Shown piece after piece: positions 28,501-38,400 of a DNA stretch of 64,000 nt. A program made the translations under genes and the position numbers. Below the pieces are notes generated by a model. That model saw nothing but the letters and a program-made list of their open reading frames with translations. It was not told the DNA's origin and searched no databases. Positions within the stretch are counted from its first letter, which is position 1. Each line of letters starts with the position of its first letter. The stretch lies in NCBI GenBank assembly GCA_946965045.2, contig OX337235.1, positions 2,799,928 to 2,863,927 on the forward strand, written 5' to 3'. This stretch comes from Epithemia pelagica (Eukaryota > Bacillariophyta > Bacillariophyceae > Surirellales > Surirellaceae).

Positions 28501-29369
28501 GTTCCCAATGCGGCAAAGCCTCTCATAATGCGGGAGGCATGTTGTTTCCATGTGCCTGCTGCCCGAATGCGTACTGCGAGGATCACTTGCCGCCATCCAG
28601 TGAGGTACGATTTCTGGACAGTTGTGAACGCATGGAGGATCTTGGCTTTTCCATTGATCGCGGTGTTTACATTCACTGCTCCCATCAATGTGAGCGAGTT
28701 GCCGTGAAGGAGTACGGCTGGGTACCACCCGAACGCCAGACAAAGGTACGGGCTCCATGCCCGGCCCCATTGGATCTCTCCGAGAGCTTTGGTGGGAAAG
28801 TGGATGAGTTTGTCGATGTTCCTGACAACTTGATTGTTCAGGGCAAACGCAATCGCAAGCCGGTGACCCACAAGTCTAACCCTTCAAGCAACGACCAAGT
28901 GTCCAAGGTACCAGTGGCTGCTCCTCAAGTGAGCGCCGTCGTACGTTCGGACTCGTTGCAAGCTCCAGGGAGAATTGTGAGTATGGAGTCGACAAACAGT
29001 TCCACGGCATCGGATTCATTGCAAGCTTCAGGGAGAATTGTGAGTATGGGGTCGACAAACAGTTCCACAGCAGCGGATTCGTGGCAGGCTCCCGGGAGAA
29101 TTGGGAGTATGGGGTCGACCCAGGCAGCGGCTTCGTTGCAAGCTCCCAGAAGAATTGTGAGTATGGAGTCGACAAACAGTTCCACGGCAACGGAGGACGA
29201 CGATGACGAAGTTGTTGTGATTGGGGTAAAGAAAGCACCCAAGCAGTATCCGGCCTTTGGTCTGCAGCGCGCTACGGCAAGTGCCATGGAATCCTTACGC
29301 ACTGAAAAAGTTGATCCTAAAATGTTCAACTTCTACCAAGGCTCTGACGTTCTGAAATCCATTCATTGA
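25524..29369 (+). CDS. SNF2-family ATPase with C-terminal PHD fingers, five exons
   Basis: Exons 25524-26726, 26857-27205, 27300-27465, 27566-27702 and 27823-29369 give 3402 nt, 1133 residues. Every intron is GT-AG (starts GTACGT, GTAAGT, GTACGT, GTGAGT) and phases join exactly. The N-terminal ATPase lobe at about 160-400 has DEMGLGKT (192-199), DEGH (298-301) and LTGTPLAN. The second lobe has [28 protein letters not shown] and, across the fourth junction, DSDWNPQ...[10 protein letters not shown]. At about 803-910 lie a PHD finger ([26 protein letters not shown]) and an adjoining Cys/His-rich extended PHD-like module. A Ser/Thr-rich repeat follows. Such proteins slide or evict nucleosomes in the nucleus, and PHD fingers read histone H3 tails. 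The subfamily (ISWI/CHD-like) is uncertain. Confidence 0.92.
28947..29189 (+). repeat. 63-bp coding tandem repeat in the SNF2-PHD gene
   Basis: Four copies start at 28947, 29010, 29073 and 29130; the third is shortened. Each encodes a version of [22 protein letters not shown] copies are close to each other, so the array is young and may vary in copy number between strains. It lies between the PHD region and the acidic end [11 protein letters not shown]. Confidence 0.9.
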
Positions 29370-29620
29370 ATGTCGCTGTCGGTGAACATCCATTTAAGAA
29401 GTCACTCGCACCGATAATATCATGTGTACTAGCAAAAAAGATACCGTTGATTTTCGATAAACCGTAAAACTTGAGTCCTTATTAACAAGGTGATATGAAA
29501 AAGCGGATGCCTAATAAAAGTAGCACTTCCCCTCCCCCTAAGCGTGCACAAACACATAATAATGACAATGGATGATTTCACTAGCTTCGACTGAGCGTAC
29601 AGCCCAATTGGCAAGTGGTG
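29370..29620. other. Convergent intergenic region
   Basis: Separates the stops of the SNF2-PHD gene and the coiled-coil gene. AT-rich, contains AATAAAAG at 29513-29520 as a possible polyadenylation signal; nothing else seen. Confidence 0.4.
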
Positions 29621-32600
29621 TCACACTTTGCGTCGCTTTGAAGGGCCCGCCATGGTGTCTTCGGCATCATCCTGCTGGTCAACTGGAATCGAAGCAGTGC
29701 CTTCTTTGGTTGTGTTTGATAATGTCCCCGCTCCGGTTGGTGCTGATGTCATGGACGGTTCTTCTCCTTCACTGGGGTTGCTTCGTTTCTTGGGATTTGT
29801 TTCGGCTACATCAGCCTCTGCAGGATCTTTGGCAGATTCCGTCGGAACAGACGTCGAAGTGGCCAGGGCGGCAACCGCACCACCTGCCGCAGCGGCAGTG
29901 TTGGTGGCAGCCCATTCCTCCTCTTCTTCATTGTTCCCACCACTCCCTTCGTCGTCGCCATCGTTTGCAGCTTCATCCACTACAGGATTTTCCGTGGTGT
30001 TCTCACTACTGCCGAGACTGCTACGCTTGGATGGTGACTCGGTCGTCGTGGTCGTAGCAGCAGTCGCAGTGCTTGTGGACTCTTTTGAAAGGACAACATT
30101 CAAGGATGATTTTGTGGTTGGTTCTGTACCTGCTCCAGTTTCAGTCGCATCTGGAGCGGTCGGCTCTTGGGGAGTGGATGCCGTGGGCAAATCAGCAGAC
30201 TGTTGGGCAGCGGCAATCATAGCATCCAATGCACTGGAGCCACTTGAGAGAAAGGGTGGTGGATCACTGTTCTTGGAACTGTGGAGACTATCGGATGTCT
30301 CATGTTCTTGTTTCGGAACAGTGTTTTCAGGATGGTCCACCACTTCGCCTTCTTCCTCCTCACCTTCTTCCTCCTCGTCTTCCTCGTCCTCCTCTTCTTC
30401 TTCTTCCTCTCCCTGTGCGGCAGCCTTGGCCGCCGCTGCTTCGGCGCGTTCTTTCAAGTCTTGGGCATGCAATTTCTCCGATGCGGCCAGGGCCAAATCC
30501 GATTCCAACAAGATATTGTGTCGATGCAAGAGAGCTTCCGTTTCTTGTCGTACCAAGGACATCATGGCGACCCATTCGTCATTAAACTTGCGGGAGGCTG
30601 CCAATTTGGCACTCCATTCGACATTGAGTTCGCGTTCGCGCACCAATTCTTGTTCCAATTCCCGAATCCGACTGTGCAAGGCTTCACTCTTGGCCTCCTC
30701 CGTGTCGTCCCGGTTCCAAATCTTGCGTCGACTGTTTCGACCCACCAGAGGAGCGGCGGCTCCTCTTCGCGCGTTGGGGGGTGGTGGCGGCGGCGACAGA
30801 TCCTCTTCATACTCGGCTTCCTCATCATTCATGGCCATGAGATCATCCAATCGATCTTGATCTTGTGGTACATCGTCTTCGTCTTCGCCTTGGTCACTTT
30901 CTTCCACCATGACCGCAGCATCCTTGTCGTCGTCCATGCCGCCCGTGTGCTGATGGTGGTGGTTTCGAAACACGTGACGCAATTGATGGGGCAGCCAAAT
31001 CATGGATGTGGCATGGTTCCCATAGGCCACCGTCTTGTCGGGAGCCGTCGACAGGACGGACAAGAGGAGTGGAACGTCCGTGGGAGTCGCCGGCAATTTG
31101 GTACCCCGCCAGGCCACGGGTGGTTGTCCACTGCTATTGTTATTGTTATTGCTTCGCTTTTTGCTGCCGCGTTTTTCGTGGCCCGTCGTCGTTGTATTGG
31201 TGGCAGGACTGCCCGTTCCGGCCGCCGCCACGGTACATGCACGCTTGTAGTCCTCTTCGGCTTGCATCCAGACTTGCGTCAAGGCATCGCCATCCAAGGC
31301 CGTCGTGTTGTTGTTGCTGCTGCTAGTGCCACCACTGACGGTGGACTTGGGAGGCACGGCTGCTGGATCGACTTGCATGGCAACAGGGGTGGTTCCCACC
31401 GGTTCCGACGATTCTGGTTTCGTCGTCGCTGTTGGTCCAGAAGGACCTTCGGTGGATGGTCTCATTCCACTAGTACCATCCCTCGTCGTGGCCTCGGGTT
31501 CCTCCACTTGGTTCGGTTCCTTATTCTCTGGTACGACGAGACCGGACTCCTTGGGTGTCGCCTCGGCACTCGTTTGTTGTTCTTGTCCATGGTGGAGTCG
31601 ATAGTGAAGGGCCTGCAAGACATCGCGCGTCATTTGCAATCGGATTCGCGCCTGTGCCACGACGGCGGCTCGTTGTTGGACGGCGCGTTGCAACAATTGC
31701 ACCACGGCTCGTCGCTCGTGTTGCGAATGTTTGACCACGGCCGCCATGTGCACATAGTGCGCTTGATGGGCCACCCATTCTTGTTCCGCCTGTTCCCTTA
31801 AGACTTCGGCGGCGGCAATTTTGTGCCGCAAATTCCACAAGCGCTTTTCTTCTTCCGGATCAATCCGCACCGGTAAGGACAAGGCGGCGGCGGCGGCGGC
31901 ACCCGTCGTTGTGGAGGACGCGGACGAGGGGCCTCCTGGACCGGAACTATTGGAGGGACCCAAGGACGACGAAGACAAGGCCGTACCAGTCGTCAAACCG
32001 GCCTTGGTGGTACTACCGAGACTGGTCGTGTGCAGTCCAGCCGTGTTCTTGGAGGTGGTGGTGGTGGCCCCTAGGTCGGTCGGAGTGGACCGATTGGTTT
32101 GCAAATACAATTGATGTTGATAGGACACCACGGCTTCTCCATAAACTTGCATGTGACGAAGATCCTTGTCCATTTCCTCCGTCTTGAGGGGTGTCAAATT
32201 AATGGGCAAGGACAAGCGACTCGTCCATCCACGGGCCAACCAAACGGCCTTGTTGGTTGACGACCACGAATTATTGTGGTTGTTATTATTGTGGTGGTTG
32301 GACCGGGTCGAGGTGTGGTTGGTCGACGACAACGAGTGGGGAGGATTCGTCTGCAACGACTTGGGGTGCGTCGAGGTTGTCGAGTTGGTCGGAGCGCTGT
32401 GGTTGTTGTTGTTGTTGTTGTTGTTGTTGGTGGTGTGGTGCGCATTCTTTTTTGCCTGACTGGTCGTCGATCCATGGCTACTGCTGTTACCACCGACCCC
32501 ATTGCTCATGGCAGTCGAGTTGTGGTGGTTGCTGGTTTGGTGCTTGTGGCTGGTCAAAGAGTTGTTGTTGTTGTTGTTGTTGTGCGCCGTTGGAGCACTG

Positions 32601-32674
32601 GTACTGGAGTTGTTGTTGTTGTTGCTGTTGCGACGAGTGGAGGAGGTGGGCAAGGGTCCAAATACACCCACCAT
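29621..32674 (-). CDS. Large low-complexity coiled-coil protein with C-terminal nuclear signal
   Basis: 1017 residues, single exon. The first 150 residues are Asn/Ser/Thr/His-rich with runs of up to nine Asn. A conserved-looking block follows (WLARGWTSRLSLPINLTPLKTEEMDKDLRHMQVYGEAV), then two coiled coils: one around HKIAAAEVLREQAEQEW and LLQRAVQQRAAVVAQARIRL, another around SRIRELEQELVREREL and ASEKLHAQDLKERAEAAAAK, the latter ending in a long Glu run. The final residues GPSKRRKV form a strong monopartite nuclear localisation signal at the very C-terminus. No enzyme domain is recognised. It converges with the SNF2-PHD gene, with about 250 bases between stops. A nuclear structural or chromatin role is inference. 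Confidence 0.75.
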   Translation of the reverse strand: MVGVFGPLPTSSTRRNSNNNNNSSTSAPTAHNNNNNNNSLTSHKHQTSNHHNSTAMSNGVGGNSSSHGSTTSQAKKNAHHTTNNNNNNNNNHSAPTNSTTSTHPKSLQTNPPHSLSSTNHTSTRSNHHNNNNHNNSWSSTNKAVWLARGWTSRLSLPINLTPLKTEEMDKDLRHMQVYGEAVVSYQHQLYLQTNRSTPTDLGATTTTSKNTAGLHTTSLGSTTKAGLTTGTALSSSSLGPSNSSGPGGPSSASSTTTGAAAAAALSLPVRIDPEEEKRLWNLRHKIAAAEVLREQAEQEWVAHQAHYVHMAAVVKHSQHERRAVVQLLQRAVQQRAAVVAQARIRLQMTRDVLQALHYRLHHGQEQQTSAEATPKESGLVVPENKEPNQVEEPEATTRDGTSGMRPSTEGPSGPTATTKPESSEPVGTTPVAMQVDPAAVPPKSTVSGGTSSSNNNTTALDGDALTQVWMQAEEDYKRACTVAAAGTGSPATNTTTTGHEKRGSKKRSNNNNNSSGQPPVAWRGTKLPATPTDVPLLLSVLSTAPDKTVAYGNHATSMIWLPHQLRHVFRNHHHQHTGGMDDDKDAAVMVEESDQGEDEDDVPQDQDRLDDLMAMNDEEAEYEEDLSPPPPPPNARRGAAAPLVGRNSRRKIWNRDDTEEAKSEALHSRIRELEQELVRERELNVEWSAKLAASRKFNDEWVAMMSLVRQETEALLHRHNILLESDLALAASEKLHAQDLKERAEAAAAKAAAQGEEEEEEEDEEDEEEEGEEEEGEVVDHPENTVPKQEHETSDSLHSSKNSDPPPFLSSGSSALDAMIAAAQQSADLPTASTPQEPTAPDATETGAGTEPTTKSSLNVVLSKESTSTATAATTTTTESPSKRSSLGSSENTTENPVVDEAANDGDDEGSGGNNEEEEEWAATNTAAAAGGAVAALATSTSVPTESAKDPAEADVAETNPKKRSNPSEGEEPSMTSAPTGAGTLSNTTKEGTASIPVDQQDDAEDTMAGPSKRRKV

Positions 32675-33365
32675 GGTGGCGGTTCAATCACCGATGCTTC
32701 TTCAGTGAGGGCCTACTACGAGGAACCAAGGGACCGTGCTGGTTCCACAAGAAACGAGAGGAGACACACTTTCTCTTCTTGTGTCGATGGAATCCAATGG
32801 TGGTTGGCGCAATGACCACACTGTGATTGTGTGAAACGGGGATTCTCTATCAACTGCAACCGCCTTTGGGTCGTTGTTATGCGTTTAACAACTCTTGGAG
32901 AGAGTGTCTTCAACTCTCAATCCCCAACTGACTGGTTCGTTCACCCAAGACGAATGGAGGAAAGGATGACAAAGTTGTTGCAAGCAATCCCTCTCCGCTC
33001 TCCTCAAGATTTGCACACAAATAATTGGAGACTCCAAAGAGAGACAGTGAGATTGGATCAGAGCGAGGATGGTTGTGTTGTTGTATGGGTTGCGGCAGTT
33101 CTGGTTTTGGTTGTTGTTGTGTGAATCGGCGGCGCGCGCTGCGTGCGCAAAGAATCTGCGTGGGTCCATGGTCGCAGAAACTTTGGTGACCCAAAAGCGA
33201 CTAAAAAGCTTTTGGGTCGCGTTACAATCCACGACATGGCCATGGCGTATCCACCATCCACCACACACGAGCCAAACGCTGCTTTAGCAACCAGCAGCGG
33301 CAGTTCGACTGGACCCCCAATCTCTCTTTAAAATCTTGACACAAGGAACAACAACACTGGCCATC
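32675..33365. other. Divergent intergenic region
   Basis: Separates the starts of the coiled-coil gene (minus) and the small membrane protein (plus), so it should hold both promoters. It contains GGTGACCCAAAAGCGACTAA and a near inverted AAAAGC/GCTTTT pair at 33196-33215; nothing else recognised. Confidence 0.4.
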
Positions 33366-34028
33366 ATGAAGCAACGATCTAACCAAAACACCGAGTCAGA
33401 GACTGGTCCAGGAGGAGCATCCTCCTCGTTGAAAACACAACCCTTGGACGAACTGGATCAAGAACGGTTGGTCCAACACTTTCAACGAGAATTGACCCAT
33501 CAACACGAACAAATCCAAACCTTGTTTCAATGGCTTGTCTATAGTCTTGTGGTAGCCTGTCCTCTCCTAACCCTCTATTACGAATTCACAACTACAAGCA
33601 CGGTCGGGACGACGGCACTACTGGTCCGAATCCTTCCTGGACTCGTGAGTGCCCCCTTGCTTCACTACGCGACGCTCTTACATGTCACGACCACAAGAAC
33701 AAGGACGCCAATGGATCCAAACGAGACTAGTACGATATCGGTGTCGTTGGGTTCCATTGTATCCCACGGTGGATGGATGCTGCTCCTCTCCTGGATGATA
33801 CTCCAGGGAGTCTGGGTCGGATGGCAACTGGTTCATCCTCCAGAAGACGACACCAATACTCTCTTCGACGAGGAGGGATCATCCTCCCTCGGGACCTTGT
33901 CGGTCGGGTTGGTCGTGTCCAATGTGTGTTCCTTGGCCTTTGCCCTCGTGATTGAGTTGGATCAACGCTCCCTCCAAACCTCCTTGCGGCAACTCGACGA
34001 ATCGCGTTATCACTTCAAGAGTTTGTAA
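33366..34028 (+). CDS. Small multi-pass membrane protein, unknown function
   Basis: 220 residues from ATG 33366; an in-frame ATG at 33336 would add 10. An N-terminal hydrophilic stretch of about 60 residues includes a helical ERLVQHFQRELTHQHEQIQ segment. Four hydrophobic segments follow: WLVYSLVVACPLLTLYY, LVRILPGLVSAPLLHYATLL, GGWMLLLSWMILQGVWVGW and GTLSVGLVVSNVCSLAFALV. The C-terminus is hydrophilic (ELDQRSLQTSLRQLDESRY). The arrangement of a coiled start plus four membrane helices is seen in ER or mitochondrial small membrane proteins, but no family is recognised. Confidence 0.65.
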   Translation: MKQRSNQNTESETGPGGASSSLKTQPLDELDQERLVQHFQRELTHQHEQIQTLFQWLVYSLVVACPLLTLYYEFTTTSTVGTTALLVRILPGLVSAPLLHYATLLHVTTTRTRTPMDPNETSTISVSLGSIVSHGGWMLLLSWMILQGVWVGWQLVHPPEDDTNTLFDEEGSSSLGTLSVGLVVSNVCSLAFALVIELDQRSLQTSLRQLDESRYHFKSL

Positions 34029-35437
34029 CCAACAAAAGAGAAACAATAACAATTTGGACCAGGGACTGCAGGTTGGCCGTGGTCCGTGTGGGGATTGATG
34101 TGGAACTACAGCACGTAGTGGGTTTCGTTCCTCTGGATTCGACTCTTGTGTGCTGCTGGATTGCCAACCATGGGAACGTACCGTCTCGAACGGACCCATC
34201 TGGATTGGAGCGAATGAACCAGGTGGATCCTGTTCCTCCCGTTGTGTCGTGTCGTGTCGTGTCGTGTCGTGTGGAGGAATCATGGATTTTTCCAAAGGGT
34301 TGCTGGAAAACGATGCTGCACGCCTCTTTGTCTTTTTCGGGACGACCCCACGTCCATGCAGTTCCCAGTGTGTTGCATCCGAGCAGCAGCAGTGACAGCA
34401 GTACACGGACCTACCGCCTCGATCACAAACCAGCACGGTTCCCCACTGGTCTTTTTTTCGTTCACCAAAACTCGAGTCCATAGAGCCGGGTGAGATGTAT
34501 TCCATGGCATTCTGGTAAGAAACCAAGGGATCCCGGAAAGCAGTCCATAGGAAACACTGGATTGGAAGAAGAGAACGTGTTTTCTACGAAACGATTGTCG
34601 AAACGTAAAATCTAAAATGTATTGGATCTTTATGGGGCATATTAGGGTCGTCTCCTGAAATGTTTTACATGACATTGTTTGGCGAATGATCAGCGTTAGT
34701 AGTTTTACATGTGAGACCATGTCGAAGAATGAAAGATTTTCGACTCAGAAGAACTGTGATTGTTTCACACCAAACGGCCATGATATTCCAGGTAATAGAC
34801 CATCAATTGTAAGAACAATTCCATTTTGAGGACCGTAAAATCCTGATAATACTCTTTCTCGATCATCCCGGATACTCTCTTCATAGTGCCCAGGGAGTGG
34901 ATCGGTTACACGGTTGTTGGTGTCAGTCACTCCATAATTAGCTAGCTAGAATGTCGATACAGCTATAATTCACAACAACATTAGAATAAGTGTATGTATG
35001 TATGTCTCTGTGTATCGTGTACAAGTAAGTTTCCCCAACCACAGGATTCTCGCTGATATATAGCCCCCTGCTACTTGTGAGTCTCCTGTTTCGTTATGCT
35101 CGTTTGTCTAAGTGATCCATGATTTCTCCCTGCCAGTTCCTTCCCATCGTGCAGTCCAGCGTGGAGACCCTGTTCCACGTCTTTTTGATTCCTTCTTGTT
35201 CGTTTCCATTCCCCATTCCAATCATAACTAGAACCTTCCTGCGTGGTATATTCCACGGTGGTCATTCTCTGGTAACGCCTCCACCGCCACACTTTCTTTG
35301 GCCGATCCAAACAATCCTTCTCGAATTGTGAACAGACACCTTCTGGAACGGTCCTCCCATCGAACTCCCTCGTGGCGTGGAGCACACGATTCGTTCCCAC
35401 CCACGTTCCCTATATACCGTGTCCACGTGGAGCACCT
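34029..35437. other. Intergenic, 1.4 kb, with a GTGTC pentamer repeat
   Basis: No supportable gene. A GTGTC pentamer is repeated nearly six times at 34245-34272, and a TATG tetramer a few times near 34991-35004. The rest shows nothing that I recognise. Confidence 0.5.
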
Positions 35438-38400
35438 CTAGTATTCCTTGGCCGGATCCACGCCATTGGTGGTCGTCGTTGTCGTCGTCGCATTCCACGG
35501 TGTGGTGGTGGTTGCATCCGCCGGATCCGTCGTCGTCGTCGCACTACTGCCACGAGACCACAAGGATGGTTGCGTTGTTGTGGTCGTCCCAAAGGCACTG
35601 TAGGCTGCCGAAACCGCTTCTTTGCTCGCTCCTTCCGACACACTTCGACTCGTCGTTGTCGTCGTCGTGGGTGTGGAAGCTCCCTCTTGTTGGTGGTGAT
35701 GATGGGGCACAAATCGTACCGCATTGGGAGCAGCACTGAGACTACTACTTGCCGTATTGGTGTTGGTCGTCGTGGTGGTGGGATGTTCGTACGTGACCGT
35801 TGGTGGCTTCCACGAGGAATATTGGGCCAAAATGGCCGATCGTCGATCGGACGATCCCGAATAATCGTAATGACTCGTCGTCGTCGGTGTCGTGTTGTTG
35901 GACGGTCGTTGTGGGGCCAAGGATTCGGCCAATCCCACCAAGGCGGCCAAGGCATCGCGATCACTGGCGGTAAAGGTGGTGGTCAAATCCCGACGAGCAT
36001 TGGCCATGGCGGCCGCCGCATGGGCGGCTTCGGCGGTCGATTCACTTTGTTGGTAATAGGCCCCCGTCGCTGTCGTGGTGGCCGACGACGCTGTGGGTGG
36101 GGCATCGGTTGTGGTCGTTGTTGTGGCGGCAAAGACGGGTTCCGAAGCGGGAGTGGCCGCCGTGGCATAAAACCCATGGGGCGTACTACTACTGCTGTAT
36201 CCCTGTGTTTGCTGCGACGACGATGAGGATGACGACAGGGTCGTGCTCGCACTGTGACAATTGCGCAATTCGGAAAATTTGGGAATCGAAGGTCGCGCCG
36301 CCGCTGTCGTGCTGTTGCTGCTACTACTACTCACCACCGATACCGCCGCCGCCGCCGTCGGTAGTTGTTGTTGCTGCTGTTGTTGTTGATAGTGACTGTA
36401 TTCGGCAGCCACGGCCAATCGCTGTTGCGAGACGGGTTCGACGACCACACGTGGTGACGACGATGATGACGAGGCTACCATGGGTGGCGCCGCCGCCGCG
36501 ACCAGTCGCAAGACGGCCGCTTGTCGTTGTTGTTCGGCTTGGTGTTGTCGGTCTTGTTCTTCTTGTTCCAGGGTCGCTCGAATCCGTCGTTCTTCTTCCA
36601 TGCGTTGCGCATACAAGCGTCGATCTTCCAATTCCTTTTTCTTGCGTCGACTTTCGCGTCGTTTGGCTTCGGCCAAGCGTCGTCGTTCGGCGCGCAATCG
36701 TTTTTGTTCCGCCGCTTCTTGTTCTTGCCGTAATTTTTCGGCCCGTTCCAAGGCTTCGGTATCGACGGGCAATTCCCGTTTGCCACACGTGTGTACCACC
36801 ATGCGTCCCTGACACGCGGCACAGCGAAACACGGTCGTCGTTTCGTCATTCGGTGGTGCACGACACGTCGTCGTTGACTTCCATTCCTTGTGCACCAAAC
36901 TCATTTTTTCCTTGAGGACTGGATTGACAGCCGAGAGCAACAAGGCTTCGACGGTGGCAATGCGGGATCGTTTGCCCTTGCCCTTGAGGGTTGGTGGCTG
37001 TTGCTCACTCGCCACAGTACGGTGTTGCTGTTGAGACGTGGCAACGACTTGTTGTGGTTGTTGTGGTGGTTGTTTGGGTTGGTGCTCTTGTTGTTCTTGC
37101 ATGGCTTTGGAACATTGCGGAAACAACGTCAAGGCCTGCGGGGTCGATCGAACCCGTCGTTGGGAGTGTGGGGGTCGTCGTCGACCGGGACTGACCGCCG
37201 CTGCAGCTGCTTGTGTGTCAAAGACCTCGCGCAAACTGGGTTCGGGCACGGATGGGACACGCACGACCGTGTCATTTTCGTCATCGTCATCACTGCACAG
37301 GACGGAAATGAGGGGTTCTTGTTCTTGCTGTTGCAAGGATTGTTGCAAGGCTTTTTGCAAATCCGAATCTTCTTGTTTGGTCGTGGGCGAAGTCGTCGGC
37401 TGTTGTTGCTGTGGTGGTTGTGCCACCCACACATTGTGATCCAATTCCGTTTCGTCTTCGACATATTCGACACTTTCCGTCACGAGTTGATATCCCACGG
37501 GGTAGGGCGTTCCGGCAAATTCCGATTGGACCGTGGCCGACCATTGCCATCCGTGTCCACTGTGGGCCGTGGCACACACCAAATTCCAGCCCCGACCCGG
37601 TGTCGCCATAATGTGCAAGCCCAACAAACCACCGGGAGGCGCTTGCAAGGTGGTGAGGGGCAAGACTTGTCCCGGTTTCCACACATACAAGGTGGATTGC
37701 AATTCCGTGGGACCTCGTGTCGGATGAGGAACACCGACCAAGAGCATGTTGGAAAAGAGCTTGTTGCCATTGGTATTGTTGTTTTGATTCGTAGAAGGAT
37801 GGGACGCTGGCATCCCAGCGGAGGACGTCGTACTGTGGCTGTGGGCACTGCTCGTGGATTCCCATCGCCGCAATCCTCCAGCTCGTGCTTGTACTGATGA
37901 TGATGTGCTTGCCAATTCATCGCTGCGATGAATCCAACACGTTGTGGCTTGTCGATGGTTCTTGCTCGTGCCACCCCCCGTGCTACTGTTACTGCCGGAC
38001 GAACCGAGCACCAATTCTCCGGCGTCAAACCCGGGTTCGGGAATCCAAAAACAGGCTTGCCATGCCACCGTTTGGTTGTGCAAGGCTACCGTTTCGCCAT
38101 AGACGGTCAAAAAGGTTAATCGATTCGTTTCATAACAGCGAATGCCGCGTCCCGTACACAAGAACAAAAAATCGTGGTATTGTTCCAACACACAATCGGT
38201 ATAGACATGACGTCCGGCTTCGGGTAAGGCGGTCCGTTGGGCCACTGGACCTTGGACCGTCATGCGACACAACCACGTTTCCCAGGACGAGGACGATACG
38301 TCTTCACTGGACTGCGAAAGTACGGTCAAAATGTGAGTGGGGCTGTGACGATCCCAAACCGCGGCATGACACCAACAGTGCGAGACCGAATCGGCGGGAT

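Noticed and set aside
30281-31801. Long open frame on the plus strand (506 residues)
   Set aside because: It is the antisense shadow of the Glu/Asn-rich coding sequence on the other strand; its composition mirrors that gene and it has no domain.
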